Below, piece by piece: positions 41,298 to 50,292 of a stretch of 64,000 bases of DNA; the stretch's first letter is position 1, and each line of letters begins with the position of its first letter. Position numbers and translations under genes: made by a program. This stretch comes from CAJXMH01 sp964001305 (lineage in GTDB: Bacteria; Bacteroidota; Bacteroidia; Flavobacteriales_E; Vicingaceae). The notes beneath the pieces were generated by a model that was given only the letters and a program-made list of their open reading frames with translations, did not search any database and had not been told where the DNA came from. The stretch covers positions 16,917-80,916 of the forward strand of contig CAXFAI010000040.1 in assembly GCA_964001305.1 (NCBI GenBank). The letters are read 5' to 3'.

Positions 41298-42752
41298 CTA
41301 TAAGCTTACTCTTTTTAAAATGGTAACATCATCATTAAGGAAGACTTCCCAATCTTTTGATTTTTCCAAGTCATTAACAATTGCTTCAAATTCATCTTTT
41401 GATATGGGGTATGTTTCTTCCCCTCTTAGGTATACAATATACTCTGCGTTTTTTATGATTGGAAATTGATAGATGTGATTTCTTAAGGACAAATGAGGAA
41501 CAAAAGAAGATTGTGCGCTAACATTTGCATCCTTCGGAATTTTTGAAAGCGATTCATGTACACCTTTTACATTAAAGTGCCTCTGATAATGTCTTTTTTG
41601 GTCAAACCGAATTCGTGGTTTATTAGTGTAAAGAATAGTGTCTTCACGTAAAATCCAATTTGTTGATACCACTACAAGAACGAGAATTAAGCAGCTTACA
41701 AGAGTTTGCAGCTTAGTAGATTTTATTTCGGAGATGACGTAAAAAACTCCAATGGCTAATATGGGTGTAAACTCAATATTATACTGACTGCCAATTCCCC
41801 AAATGATGTATGTGTCATGATAAAATTTTTGAAAATAAATGGGTATTAACATAAGTAGAAATTGGGGCTTTCTAAATAAGATGACCACTCCTGAGACAAG
41901 CAGTAATAAATGCGTTTCAAGTTTTACATAATCACCATGAATTTCAGGACTATGATTGGTGAACAAAACTTTTATCGATTCTAAGGGGTGGGTAAGCAAA
42001 TGAATTAACGCTTCTTGCATGTTTTCGCCCAATATGCTATAGTGAAAATGATTGTAGCTTCCATGGATGGAGATGGCAGGCATAATAAGCGTGGTGATGG
42101 CAAGAAAACTAGCTAAACTAACCAAAGAAGCCAATATTAGATATGTTCTTAAAAACTTGTTAGAGCGATGCTCAATTGCTAAGCCAAGCAATATAAAAGC
42201 TAGCCACAAAGACATATTCTCTTTACCAATAATCACCAGAACAATCAGACTGGATGCAAATCGTAGTTGCTTTTTAGAAACTGCATAAAACAACCAAGGT
42301 ATTAAGGTAGCTGCAATCACATTGCTGTGATAATCAAAAGCAAGGGCAGAATATACCCCAAAAAACAAATAGAAATATGCCGCTGCAGGTATCGCCAATC
42401 GACTTTTATTTACTTGTGATTTAAACAGCATGTAAACCCCAACACCGCCAAATATGATGGCAATAATTTGCACTATAAGCAGGGTATATGTTCCCAAAAC
42501 CAAAGAGAGAGGTGAAAATAGAATTAAGTATAAATCAAAATGATCAGCCAATATATTTTCTTCTACAACTTTAAAAACCCCACAGTCATTCCATTGAAAA
42601 TGGATGTAATCATAAAGTGCACTGGTGTAAAGACCTAAGTCTAAAGCATAGGTGCGAAAGTTGTAGTGATTTACCAAGGAAATTAAAGCATAGAGGATGG
42701 TAAATACAAGACCAATGATAATAATTGCTCTATGCTTCTTGATGGTCTCCAT
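41298..42752 (-). CDS. DUF2079 family polytopic membrane protein
   Basis: A 484-residue membrane protein with roughly ten predicted helices. It has the DUF2079 N-terminal pattern YNFRTYALDLGLYTSALYDYIHFQWNDCG ... ADHFDLYLILFSPLSLVLG, in which a conserved DLGL and DHF sit in the first extracytoplasmic loops, as in GT-C-fold glycosyltransferase-like proteins. The soluble C-terminal 100 residues (KGVHESLSKIPKDANVSAQSSFVPHLSLRNHIYQFP) are the typical trailing domain. It may transfer a sugar or other group from a lipid carrier, but no substrate is known. It converges with the dehydrogenase gene and is monocistronic. Confidence 0.88.
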   Translation of the reverse strand: METIKKHRAIIIIGLVFTILYALISLVNHYNFRTYALDLGLYTSALYDYIHFQWNDCGVFKVVEENILADHFDLYLILFSPLSLVLGTYTLLIVQIIAIIFGGVGVYMLFKSQVNKSRLAIPAAAYFYLFFGVYSALAFDYHSNVIAATLIPWLFYAVSKKQLRFASSLIVLVIIGKENMSLWLAFILLGLAIEHRSNKFLRTYLILASLVSLASFLAITTLIMPAISIHGSYNHFHYSILGENMQEALIHLLTHPLESIKVLFTNHSPEIHGDYVKLETHLLLLVSGVVILFRKPQFLLMLIPIYFQKFYHDTYIIWGIGSQYNIEFTPILAIGVFYVISEIKSTKLQTLVSCLILVLVVVSTNWILREDTILYTNKPRIRFDQKRHYQRHFNVKGVHESLSKIPKDANVSAQSSFVPHLSLRNHIYQFPIIKNAEYIVYLRGEETYPISKDEFEAIVNDLEKSKDWEVFLNDDVTILKRVSL

Positions 42753-42857
42753 TAGGGATTTGTTGGTTAAGATGCATTGTCATAGTAAAGTGAAAAAGAT
42801 ACCCGATAACTACACAACAAGGTATCATCTTGTTAGGCTAATTTACTTTTTCTTAGG

Positions 42858-42879
42858 CAATCACGTCATGGCGTGATTG
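42858..42879. other. Perfect hairpin in accessory intergenic region
   Basis: CAATCACG (42858-42865) and CGTGATTG (42872-42879) form a perfect 8-bp stem with a 6-nt loop, in the 200-bp gap between the DUF2079 gene and the next minus-strand gene. No T tract follows. Nothing else is recognisable in the gap except a weak GATACC/GGTATC pair (42798-42803, 42821-42826). Confidence 0.6.
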
Positions 42880-42953
42880 GCGAGCAAATAGAGGGGAAGT
42901 GTTGGTTTTCTTAATGGTAGGATTTGTTATAGTTTGTGTTAGCGGGTTGTCTT

Positions 42954-43349
42954 TTATTTTTCATCCTTTTTAAGGAAGGTATCAATTGTCCGAGTGGTGT
43001 CAATTTCTATAATTTTTGTAATCGTCAATAGTGAATCTGAAGCACCTAGATGTCCATGGTTGCCATCATCTAATTTAGTCCCTTCGACTTTTAGATAAAT
43101 TCCTTTTGATAATTTCATTGAGCTAATATCTTCAATGTTTACTGAACTTAAATTCTCCAAATCTTTATCAAATTCTGTCCAAAAGGCCCTGTATACATTA
43201 TTGCTTCTTATTTGATTGAACGAAGAGTTTTCCCAAGATCTAATGTAAAATCCTTCTAAAGTTTCAACGTTCAGGCAGGTACAATTAGTCATTCCTATAT
43301 TAATTGAAATTGCTGCGACCGCTAAAAATATTTGAAATGTTCTTCTCAT
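42954..43349 (-). CDS. Secreted hypothetical protein
   Basis: A 131-residue protein with a signal peptide-like start (MRRTFQIFLAVAAISINIGMTNCTC). The mature part is small and charged (VETLEGFYIRSWENSSFNQIRSNNVYRAFWTEFDKDLENLSSVNIEDISSMKLSKGIYLKVEGTKLDDGNHGHLGASDSLLTITKIIEID). The end looks like a beta-rich module ending in a short tail, and no family is recognised. The two Cys after the signal could be a lipobox, but the preceding Asn is unusual. It lies in the accessory patch between DUF2079 and the orphan lipoprotein. Confidence 0.6.
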   Translation of the reverse strand: MRRTFQIFLAVAAISINIGMTNCTCLNVETLEGFYIRSWENSSFNQIRSNNVYRAFWTEFDKDLENLSSVNIEDISSMKLSKGIYLKVEGTKLDDGNHGHLGASDSLLTITKIIEIDTTRTIDTFLKKDEK

Positions 43350-43383
43350 TTTTTAATGCACTACAATGCCACTGTGCGATGCG

Positions 43384-43454
43384 TTGTGGTTTTGATAAAG
43401 ATACAATTTCCCGCCTAGGGTCGGGCACAAAGCAAAAACCACTTTGTGGTTTTG
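43384..43454. repeat. Repeated TTGTGGTTTTG and AT hairpin in accessory intergenic region
   Basis: TTGTGGTTTTG occurs at 43384-43394 and again at 43444-43454. The second copy is the right arm of a hairpin AAAACCAC (43435-43442) / GTGGTTTT (43446-43453). The surrounding stretch 43350-43619 has no supportable gene; it is structured AT-rich DNA of the accessory patch. Confidence 0.55.
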
Positions 43455-43593
43455 TTAAAACAAAAACATTAAAATGACTTTTTGTATTGATAAAGGGTAT
43501 GAAGTATGCTAGTGCGGAAATAAGAAGTCCTCTTAAAAGGGATTACCATAAGTTGCCTTTTTATTAAAAAGGAGGGTTGTGCATCAGCTACTA

Positions 43594-43604
43594 GTGTTGG
43601 CAAC
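43594..43604 (-). repeat. Inverted copy of the GTTGCCAAC boundary motif (left of orphan lipoprotein gene)
   Basis: AGTGTTGGCAAC, the reverse complement of GTTGCCAACACT, lies 16 bp after the stop of the 303-aa lipoprotein gene. Its mate GTTGCCAACGCTC lies just upstream of the same gene at 44540-44552, so the gene is bracketed by an inverted pair. Confidence 0.5.
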
Positions 43605-43619
43605 TGCCTTTTTTTATTT

Positions 43620-44531
43620 TCAGTATAGTTTATACTTATATTTCGTGTATCCTGTCTTTTCTTCTGCATTGTATCTCTCAATGCGTCTCAAAAGCTTTTT
43701 TCTATCATAAATAAACTCTTCTCGTCTTTCAGTTGTGCTATTTATGACATTCCAATATTTTCGGGTTAATTGCTTGGTAATAATATCGTATCTCCATTCC
43801 GTTATACTCCAAAGACTATCGGGTTTGTCATCATATCTCAGTTCAGTTTTAATTGTTCCGAAATCAGAGTAGAGAAACTCTTGACGGTAGAGAAATTTGC
43901 CATTGTAATAATGAATTTTCTCTATTACTTGTCCGCTTGTGTCATATCGGACGGTATCAATTCTATTTCCGTCAACACGAGCGAATGGTTCATAGATTGT
44001 CTTATTTCTATTTTCATTTTGTACGTTAGACAACAAGTCATAATCCTTTTCACTTATAATTTTCCCATCGGCATCAAATTCGGTCTCTTTGGTTAATTGA
44101 GTGTCGGTATATGAAAAAATTGTTTTGTAAACGAGATAGTCCTTCTTGTTGTCTTTGAAACGCCATACTTCTTCAGTCACTACTTGATTACTGTCATTGT
44201 AAGCTTTATAAGTTACTGTATTTAGCTTTTTAGGAAAAGTCCCACTGTAACTTGTAATCTGAACAGAACTATCAGGTAGATGCTGTGAAATAACTTTACA
44301 CCAACGTTCGCCATATTCTCCTATCTCAATTTCATTACCATTTCTGTCATATTTAACATATTCAGTTTTGGTTTTAAATTTTCGCCACTTACTTGTTTGC
44401 CAATCTTTAAAAAGCTTTGACTTGTAGGTATAGTCATAGGCATATCTAACTTTAACTTTTGGAGGATACACATAATACCCGCAAGAGTTTAAAGTTAAAA
44501 GCATAATTATAATCTGTAGTAGTCGTGTCAC
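43620..44531 (-). CDS. Orphan lipoprotein with YD/RHS-like repeats
   Basis: A 303-residue predicted lipoprotein (MTRLLQIIIMLLTLNSCGYYVYPP; lipobox LNSC). The mature part contains several short aromatic-acidic strand repeats of the YD type (YDRNGNEIEIGEYGERW, FDADGKIISEKDYDLL, YDTSGQVIEKIHYYNGKF, RYDDKPDSLWSITEWRYD, FIYDRKKLLRRIERYNAEE). These resemble single units of RHS/YD shells and of MORN-like antitoxin or immunity proteins. No catalytic site is visible and the role is unknown. The gene is bracketed by inverted GTTGGCAAC / GTTGCCAAC motifs and looks like a movable accessory cassette. Confidence 0.72.
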   Translation of the reverse strand: MTRLLQIIIMLLTLNSCGYYVYPPKVKVRYAYDYTYKSKLFKDWQTSKWRKFKTKTEYVKYDRNGNEIEIGEYGERWCKVISQHLPDSSVQITSYSGTFPKKLNTVTYKAYNDSNQVVTEEVWRFKDNKKDYLVYKTIFSYTDTQLTKETEFDADGKIISEKDYDLLSNVQNENRNKTIYEPFARVDGNRIDTVRYDTSGQVIEKIHYYNGKFLYRQEFLYSDFGTIKTELRYDDKPDSLWSITEWRYDIITKQLTRKYWNVINSTTERREEFIYDRKKLLRRIERYNAEEKTGYTKYKYKLY

Positions 44532-44539
44532 TTTAGGTT

Positions 44540-44640
44540 GTTGCCAACGCTCCGACTATGAAATGTAGCCGCAAGCAATGTCGGTTAAATTTAGCATTAA
44601 AGGTAATCAAACAATTGCCAAACCTTGAGTGCGGCTATAT
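44540..44640. repeat. Structured intergenic element with GTTGCCAACGCTC and paired arms
   Basis: The element starts with GTTGCCAACGCTC (44540-44552). CCGAC (44552-44556) pairs with GTCGG (44580-44584), TAGCCGC (44566-44572) pairs with GCGGCTA (44631-44637), and TTGCCAA recurs at 44541-44547 and 44615-44621. GCCAACGCTC is shared with the right flank of the restriction-modification island (its complement is at 63460-63469). Confidence 0.5.
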
Positions 44641-45000
44641 TTTATAGTTTTTGTTGTGTGCAGTTTTTATTTTTTCTATCAATTTAATAGGCAGGGGTGT
44701 TAGTTCTAAGTCTCGAAATTCAGAAGTTGTTTGAATTTTAATTAAAGGTCTATTATCCAATGTCAATGCCGTTTCATGCGATTCGTTAATTCGGTCAATG
44801 ATTGTTTCTATTGTCCATTTGTATCCTTCAAGCAATTCTTTAATGATAAAATCTGATTTTGAATTTTCGCTAAAACAAGAAATATGAAATTTTGGAATTT
44901 CCTTCTCATAGACAATCCATTCCCCGTACGATTGTCCTCCTAAGTCGACAAATTCACGTTTTCCTGTCAGTGTCCAATATGTTGCTATTCGATATTTCAT
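44635..45000 (-). CDS. Hypothetical protein (121 aa)
   Basis: Taken from MKYRIATYWTLTGKREFVDLGGQSYGEW (ATG 45000); an 11-codon longer frame exists (45033) but reaches into the palindromic DNA upstream. It is cytosolic, with a beta-rich N-terminal half (EWIVYEKEIPKFHISCFSENSKSDF) and a helical, charged C-terminal half (ELLEGYKWTIETIIDRINESH ... LPIKLIEKIKTAHNKNYKI). No family is recognised. It lies in the accessory patch; a 22-bp perfect palindrome sits 24 bp upstream and may regulate it. Confidence 0.58.
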   Translation of the reverse strand: MKYRIATYWTLTGKREFVDLGGQSYGEWIVYEKEIPKFHISCFSENSKSDFIIKELLEGYKWTIETIIDRINESHETALTLDNRPLIKIQTTSEFRDLELTPLPIKLIEKIKTAHNKNYKI

Positions 45001-45023
45001 TTTAATTGCACAAAACAAGTATC

Positions 45024-45045
45024 TATGTTGCACTAGTGCAACATA
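45024..45045. promoter_or_regulatory. 22-bp perfect palindrome upstream of orphan gene
   Basis: The half-site TATGTTGCACT is followed at once by its exact complement (45024-45045, no spacer). A related half-site TGTTGCACT occurs at 45147-45155. Its position 24 bp upstream of the minus-strand gene and about 270 bp before the plus-strand gene at 45317 fits an operator or a recombination site. The rest of 45046-45316 shows no gene and no clear -7 element. Confidence 0.5.
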
Positions 45046-45316
45046 TATCTTTTATAGGTTGAATGTATGTTTTTATAGTTAATGTTTTTTATATCAGAGT
45101 GATATCCGTTATTAAACGACAAATAAGCGTTTGCAATCGTGTAATTGTTGCACTCTTTCATCACCCGCTTTTCATCTTAAATTTTCATTTCACAAAATAC
45201 TCATTTCCGCTTACATCAACATCCTCAAAAACTAGGTTTCCAAAAACAGCTTTTTAGTTTTATTTTTAGGCTCCTTTTAAGGCCTCAGCCTCATTTTAAG
45301 AACTAAAACTCACCCT

Positions 45317-48300
45317 ATGAAATCTAAATTTCTTCTATCCTTTTTACTTGTTTTTTGCTTTTCTTTTGGCTCACAGGCTCAAAAGAAAAAAGAAGCTGCC
45401 GATGACTATTGGCTTAATGCGAAGTCCTTAAGTGGCTTAAAATTTCGAAACATTGGTCCTGCCTTAACTTCGGGTCGTGTTGCAGATATTGCGGTAAACC
45501 CCAACAACTTTAACGAATATTATGTAGCGGTAGCTTCCGGTGGTGTTTGGAAAACCACCAACCACGGTGTCACTTTTCAACCCATTTTCGATGGACAAGG
45601 TTCTTATTCCATTGGTTGCATAACCATTGATCCCAATCAGTCAAGTACCATTTGGGTAGGTACTGGGGAAAACAACAACCAACGCTCAGTAGGTTATGGC
45701 GATGGTGTTTACAAATCTACCGATGGCGGCAAAAGTTGGAAAAACATGGGCTTGAAAGAATCGGAGCACATTTCAAAAATTATTGTAGACCCCAGAAACT
45801 CCAATGTGGTTTATGTAGCGGCTTATGGTCCGCTTTGGTCTGAAGGTGGCGAGCGTGGAATATACAAAACCACCGATGGAGGAGAAACGTGGAAGCAAAT
45901 TCATTTTGTTTCTAAACACAGCGGAACTGCTGATTTGGTGATGGATCCTAGCAATCCGGATATTTTGTATGAAGCAGTGCATCAAAGAAGACGGCATGTG
46001 TTTACTTACATTGGTGGAGGGGAAGAAAGTACCGTGTATAAAACCACTGATGGAGGTGCTACTTGGAATGAATCAAAAAGTGGTTTACCGAGCGGAAAAA
46101 TGGGGCGTGTAGGTTTGGCTGTTTCACCTGCCGATGCCAATGTGGTGTATGCCATTGTAGAAGCGGAAGGAGAAGGAAAGGGCTTTTACCGTTCCAACAA
46201 CAAAGGCGCTACTTGGGAGAAACAAGGTAAGCATAGTACTTCGGGAAATTATTACCAAGAAATTATTTGCGATCCGCATGATGTAGATAAAATCTTCAGC
46301 ATGGACACTTGGCTGCAGCACAGTGAAGATGGAGGAAAAACTTTTGTAAAAACAGGAGAGAGTAACAAACATGTTGACAATCATTGCATTTGGATAAACC
46401 CCAACAATACCGACCATTGGATTGTGGGTTGCGATGGTGGGCTTTATGAAACATACGACCATGCCAAAACTTGGGAATACAAAACAAATTTGCCCATTAC
46501 ACAGTTTTACAAAGTCTCGGTAGATTATGACAAACCTTTTTACAATGTGTTTGGTGGAACGCAAGACAACAATTCCCAAGGCGGACCTTCTAGAACGATT
46601 AACAATGCGGGAATTTTAAATTCCGATTGGTACATAACCGTAGGCGGTGATGGCTATGAAACCCAAGTTGACCCGACTAATCCCAACATCATTTATGCGC
46701 AATGGCAATACGGTGGTCTGGTGCGTTACGATCGTCAGTCTGGGGAGCGCATAGGCATAAAACCACAACCCGGAAAAGGGGAGGCAGCTTACCGTTGGAA
46801 TTGGGATTCTCCTTTGTTGATTTCTCCGCATGACCCAAAAACCTTGTTTTTCTGTGCCAATAAAGTGTTTAAAACCACTGATCGTGGAAATAGCTGGCAA
46901 ACCATTTCACCGGACTTAACACGTCAAATTGACCGAAATCAATTAAAAGTAATGGGAGAAATTCAATCGCCAGATGTGGTGATGAAAAACAAATCAACTA
47001 CCATTTATGGAAATATCGTCGCTTTTGATCAGTCGCCAATTAATGCCAATTTATTGTATGCAGGAACGGATGATGGTTTGATTCAAGTGTCGGAAGACGG
47101 AGGAGCTAGCTGGAGCAAAAAAGAAAATTTTCCGGGGGTTCCCAAACTCACTTATGTCAATATGCTTTGGGCATCTCAACATGATGAAAATGTGGTGTAT
47201 GCAACTTTCAATAACCATAAGCGCGGCGATTTTAAACCTTATTTATTAAAAAGCACCGACAAAGGAAATACATGGAAAGCCATACAGCATAATTTGCCAG
47301 AAAGAGGCACTGTTTATTCGGTGGCTGAAGACCACGAGGAAGCCAACTTGCTTTTCGCAGGAACGGAGTTTGGCTGTTTTGTAAGTGTAAATGGTGGAAG
47401 TAATTGGGTACAACTCAAGGCCGGTTTACCAACCATTTGCGTGCGCGACATGGCAATTCAGAAAAGAGAAAACGACTTGGTTTTAGGAACCTTTGGTCGT
47501 GGGTTTTACATTTTAGATGATTACAGCGCTTTGCGCGAATTGAGCAAGGAAACGCTCGAGCAAGAAGCGGCTATTTTTCCCATTAAAAAAGCATTGACTT
47601 ATGTTGAGTCAAATCCTTTGGGTTTAAGAGGGGTGGGAAGTCAAGGGGCTTCCATGTATGCTGCACCTAACCCAGAGTTTGGCGCCACCTTTACTTATTT
47701 TGTAAAGGAAAAACCAAAGTCGCCTAAAGAACAGCGCCAAGAAGCAGAAAAGAAAGCCAAAGAGAATAAGGTAGATATTGACTATCCAACTTATGAAGAT
47801 TTTGTGGCAGAAGACAATTATGAAAAAGCCTATTTACTTTTTATCATAAAAGATGAAGCTGGAAATGAAGTACGAAAAATCAAGACTGATGCGACAGAGG
47901 GGATTCAACGTTTAACATGGAATTTACGCTATCCAGCAGTAACGCCTATCAATTTAAAAAAGCAAAAAGTGGGACGCTATAGCAACCCCAACGAAGGGCC
48001 TTTGGCTTTACCAGGAAATTATACGGTAGAATTATGGCAAGCTGATAATGGAGTGTTTAGTCAATTGGTAAAAGCAACCCCTTTTGAGGTGGAGCCTTTA
48101 GAAAATTCTTCTTTAGACAGACAGACAGCGGCTAACATTGCCTTTAAAAAAGAAGTGCAGGAATTACGCAGAAGAATCTTGGGCAGTGCTAAAGAGCAAG
48201 GCGACTTAGAAAATCGCTTAAAGCATATAAAAGGGGCTATTCAAACGTTTCCTGAAGCGGACATTGCTTGGATGGCAGAAGTGAAAAAGCTAGAGAATGC

Positions 48301-48592
48301 TTCTCATGACATTCGTTTAGCCATGACAGGTGATTACCACAAATCCAAAAGAGATGTAGAGACTTTGCCCGGTGCAATAGGTCGCATTGAAAACATTGTA
48401 TGGAATACTTGGTACTCCACTTCAAACCCAACAGAAACTAATAAAACGCAGTTTGCCATTGCTCAAGAAGATTACGCTACCATTCGAGTTGATTTAGACA
48501 AACTGAAAGCTGGAGTTGAGGCTTTAGAGGCAAAATTGGATAGTAAGAACATTCCTTATACGCCGAGTCGTAGAAATTGGAAAGAAGATTAA
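45317..48592 (+). CDS. Secreted sortilin/BNR-repeat beta-propeller protein
   Basis: A 1091-residue exported protein. The signal peptide is MKSKFLLSFLLVFCFSFGSQAQ. Residues of about 30-750 hold two beta-propellers of Asp-box (BNR) type: repeats of the form VYKSTDGGKSWKN, IYKTTDGGETWKQ, VYKTTDGGATWNE and FKTTDRGNSWQT lie on the blades, as in Vps10/sortilin and in Bacteroidota proteins often labelled glycosyl hydrolase. The C-terminal third carries a segment with DEAGNEVRKIKTDATEGIQRLTWNLRYPA, resembling an Ig-like module, and a long helical tail. There is no T9SS sorting domain at the end. Sugar or protein binding is likely; hydrolase activity is not shown. It is monocistronic. Confidence 0.85.
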   Translation: MKSKFLLSFLLVFCFSFGSQAQKKKEAADDYWLNAKSLSGLKFRNIGPALTSGRVADIAVNPNNFNEYYVAVASGGVWKTTNHGVTFQPIFDGQGSYSIGCITIDPNQSSTIWVGTGENNNQRSVGYGDGVYKSTDGGKSWKNMGLKESEHISKIIVDPRNSNVVYVAAYGPLWSEGGERGIYKTTDGGETWKQIHFVSKHSGTADLVMDPSNPDILYEAVHQRRRHVFTYIGGGEESTVYKTTDGGATWNESKSGLPSGKMGRVGLAVSPADANVVYAIVEAEGEGKGFYRSNNKGATWEKQGKHSTSGNYYQEIICDPHDVDKIFSMDTWLQHSEDGGKTFVKTGESNKHVDNHCIWINPNNTDHWIVGCDGGLYETYDHAKTWEYKTNLPITQFYKVSVDYDKPFYNVFGGTQDNNSQGGPSRTINNAGILNSDWYITVGGDGYETQVDPTNPNIIYAQWQYGGLVRYDRQSGERIGIKPQPGKGEAAYRWNWDSPLLISPHDPKTLFFCANKVFKTTDRGNSWQTISPDLTRQIDRNQLKVMGEIQSPDVVMKNKSTTIYGNIVAFDQSPINANLLYAGTDDGLIQVSEDGGASWSKKENFPGVPKLTYVNMLWASQHDENVVYATFNNHKRGDFKPYLLKSTDKGNTWKAIQHNLPERGTVYSVAEDHEEANLLFAGTEFGCFVSVNGGSNWVQLKAGLPTICVRDMAIQKRENDLVLGTFGRGFYILDDYSALRELSKETLEQEAAIFPIKKALTYVESNPLGLRGVGSQGASMYAAPNPEFGATFTYFVKEKPKSPKEQRQEAEKKAKENKVDIDYPTYEDFVAEDNYEKAYLLFIIKDEAGNEVRKIKTDATEGIQRLTWNLRYPAVTPINLKKQKVGRYSNPNEGPLALPGNYTVELWQADNGVFSQLVKATPFEVEPLENSSLDRQTAANIAFKKEVQELRRRILGSAKEQGDLENRLKHIKGAIQTFPEADIAWMAEVKKLENASHDIRLAMTGDYHKSKRDVETLPGAIGRIENIVWNTWYSTSNPTETNKTQFAIAQEDYATIRVDLDKLKAGVEALEAKLDSKNIPYTPSRRNWKED

Positions 48593-48744
48593 CGTATTCT
48601 AAGTGATTATACCGTTAGGAATTTATTGAAGAATTGTCAATTTGAAAGCTAATAATTGACAATTATTCAATTTATGCCTCAAAGATTAAAATTTTGCATT
48701 TTAAATTTAGATTTCTACTAGCTTAGCACTTCCTAATTGATGTT

Positions 48745-49809
48745 ATGAAGAAAAGTAAAATTATAGGAACGGGAAGTTATATTCCTCAAATTGTATTGTC
48801 TAATGCAGACTTCAGTTATCAACGATTTTATACTGCTAATCAAGAGTTAATTGATAGACCAACGGAAGAAATTACCAATAAGTTTAGAGAGATTACAGGC
48901 ATTGAAGAACGCAGATATGCCAGAGAGTCATTGGATACTTCAGACTTAGGCTTTTTAGCGGCTCAAGAGGCAATAAGTAATTCGGGAATAGATCCGGAAA
49001 CCATTGATCAAATTGTTTTTGCACACAACTTTGGGGATGTGAGAAAGCACACCAAACAAACAGATGCGGTACCTGCTTTGGCATCTCGTGTAAAGCATCA
49101 GCTAAAAATTAAAAACGCCAATTGTGTGGCTTACGATTTATTGTTTGGTTGTCCAGGTTGGATTCAAGGTTTGATTCAAATGGATGCCTTTTTTAAAGCA
49201 GGCATGGCAAAAACGGCCTTAGTGATTGGTGGAGAAACCTTGTCGCGCGTAATAGATTCTTTTGATCGCGATAGTATGATTTTTGCGGATGGAGCAGGAG
49301 CTTGCATTTTAAGATATGAAGAAGGAGAACAAGGAATACTTGCTTCCAATGCTTGTTCTCATACTTTAGATGAAGCTTATTATTTACATATGAGTAAGTC
49401 TAATTTTCCTGAATCAGACCCACGGATTCGCTACATCAAAATGAATGGTAGAAAAGTTTACGAATATGCACTGACACATGTGCCATTAGCCATGAAAGAA
49501 TGTGTGGATAAGGCTGGTGTAGCCATTCATGAAATAAAGAAAGTTTTTATTCACCAAGCCAATGAAAAGCTAGACGAGGGAGTAATTAAGCGATTTTTTA
49601 GATTGTATAAAATCAAAGAAATTCCTGAGAATATTATGCCCATGAGTGTGCATAAATTGGGCAATAGCTCTGTTGCTACGGTTCCCACCCTTTTAGATCG
49701 TGTAATAAAAGGAGAACTAGAAAACCACAGTATTGAGAAAGGTGATGTGGTGCTATTTGCTTCTGTGGGAGCAGGTATGAATATCAATGCGATTTGTTAT
49801 CGTGTTTAG
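48745..49809 (+). CDS. 3-oxoacyl-ACP synthase III (FabH/KAS III) family protein
   Basis: A 354-residue thiolase-fold condensing enzyme of KAS III type. Catalytic residues: Cys136 (DLLFGCPGWIQG), the active-site His in KVFIHQANEKLD and the Asn in KLGNSSVATVP. The N-terminus KIIGTGSYIPQIVLSNADF and GIEERRYA match the family. It condenses an acyl-CoA with malonyl-ACP to start fatty acid or related polyketide-type synthesis. Several KAS III paralogues are common in Bacteroidota, and which starter this one uses cannot be told. It converges with the Lrp-family regulator (3-bp gap). Confidence 0.9.
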   Translation: MKKSKIIGTGSYIPQIVLSNADFSYQRFYTANQELIDRPTEEITNKFREITGIEERRYARESLDTSDLGFLAAQEAISNSGIDPETIDQIVFAHNFGDVRKHTKQTDAVPALASRVKHQLKIKNANCVAYDLLFGCPGWIQGLIQMDAFFKAGMAKTALVIGGETLSRVIDSFDRDSMIFADGAGACILRYEEGEQGILASNACSHTLDEAYYLHMSKSNFPESDPRIRYIKMNGRKVYEYALTHVPLAMKECVDKAGVAIHEIKKVFIHQANEKLDEGVIKRFFRLYKIKEIPENIMPMSVHKLGNSSVATVPTLLDRVIKGELENHSIEKGDVVLFASVGAGMNINAICYRV

Positions 49810-49812
49810 CGT

Positions 49813-50292
49813 TTAAACGTCAAAAATCTGTTTAAATAAGCGCTCCTTATCGTTGATGTATTCCTCTAAACTAATCATAGATTCTGTTCTTAATACCCCG
49901 GAAATTTCATTGATTTTATAAATGACATCTCGAGCGTGTTTAGCATCTCTACATCTTATTTTACAAAGAATACCATATTGTCCAGAAATAACGGAGCCAA
50001 CCGTAATTTCTGCAATTTTTTGAAGTTCATTTAGTACGCGCTCAGACTCTATGGTTCGGTGGAGAATAATTCCTACATAGGCGGTAAAAGCATATCCAAC
50101 CAAATCATAATTGACTTTTAAAGTGGCTCCGCTTATAATGTTTCTTTTCTCTAGTTTTTTAACCCTTCCGTGTATCGTTCCAGGCGAAACATTGATTTTT
50201 TGAGCGATTTCAGTGTATGGCATTCTTGCGTCTTCAATTAAATAAGCCAAAATCAGCTTGTCTACTTTATCAATATTTCGAATTAAGTTCAT
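49813..50292 (-). CDS. Lrp/AsnC family transcriptional regulator
   Basis: A 159-residue Lrp/AsnC regulator. The N-terminal HTH is VDKLILAYLIEDARMPYTEIAQKINVSPGTIHGRVKKLEKRNIISG. The C-terminal RAM ligand-binding domain starts at AFTAYVGIILHRTIESERVLNELQKI. Family members form octamers or hexadecamers and respond to amino acids. Here its transcription diverges from amtB (135 bp between starts), which makes control of ammonium uptake or amino-acid metabolism possible but unproven. Monocistronic. Confidence 0.93.
   Translation of the reverse strand: MNLIRNIDKVDKLILAYLIEDARMPYTEIAQKINVSPGTIHGRVKKLEKRNIISGATLKVNYDLVGYAFTAYVGIILHRTIESERVLNELQKIAEITVGSVISGQYGILCKIRCRDAKHARDVIYKINEISGVLRTESMISLEEYINDKERLFKQIFDV

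Noticed and set aside
43469..43681. Minus-strand 70-aa ORF overlapping the end of the lipoprotein gene
   Set aside because: It overlaps the better supported 303-aa lipoprotein gene and the intergenic repeats; basic, low-complexity translation.
45063..45257. Plus-strand 64-aa ORF upstream of the BNR-repeat gene
   Set aside because: No domain, hydrophobic AT-driven composition, and it lies in the promoter region of 45317.
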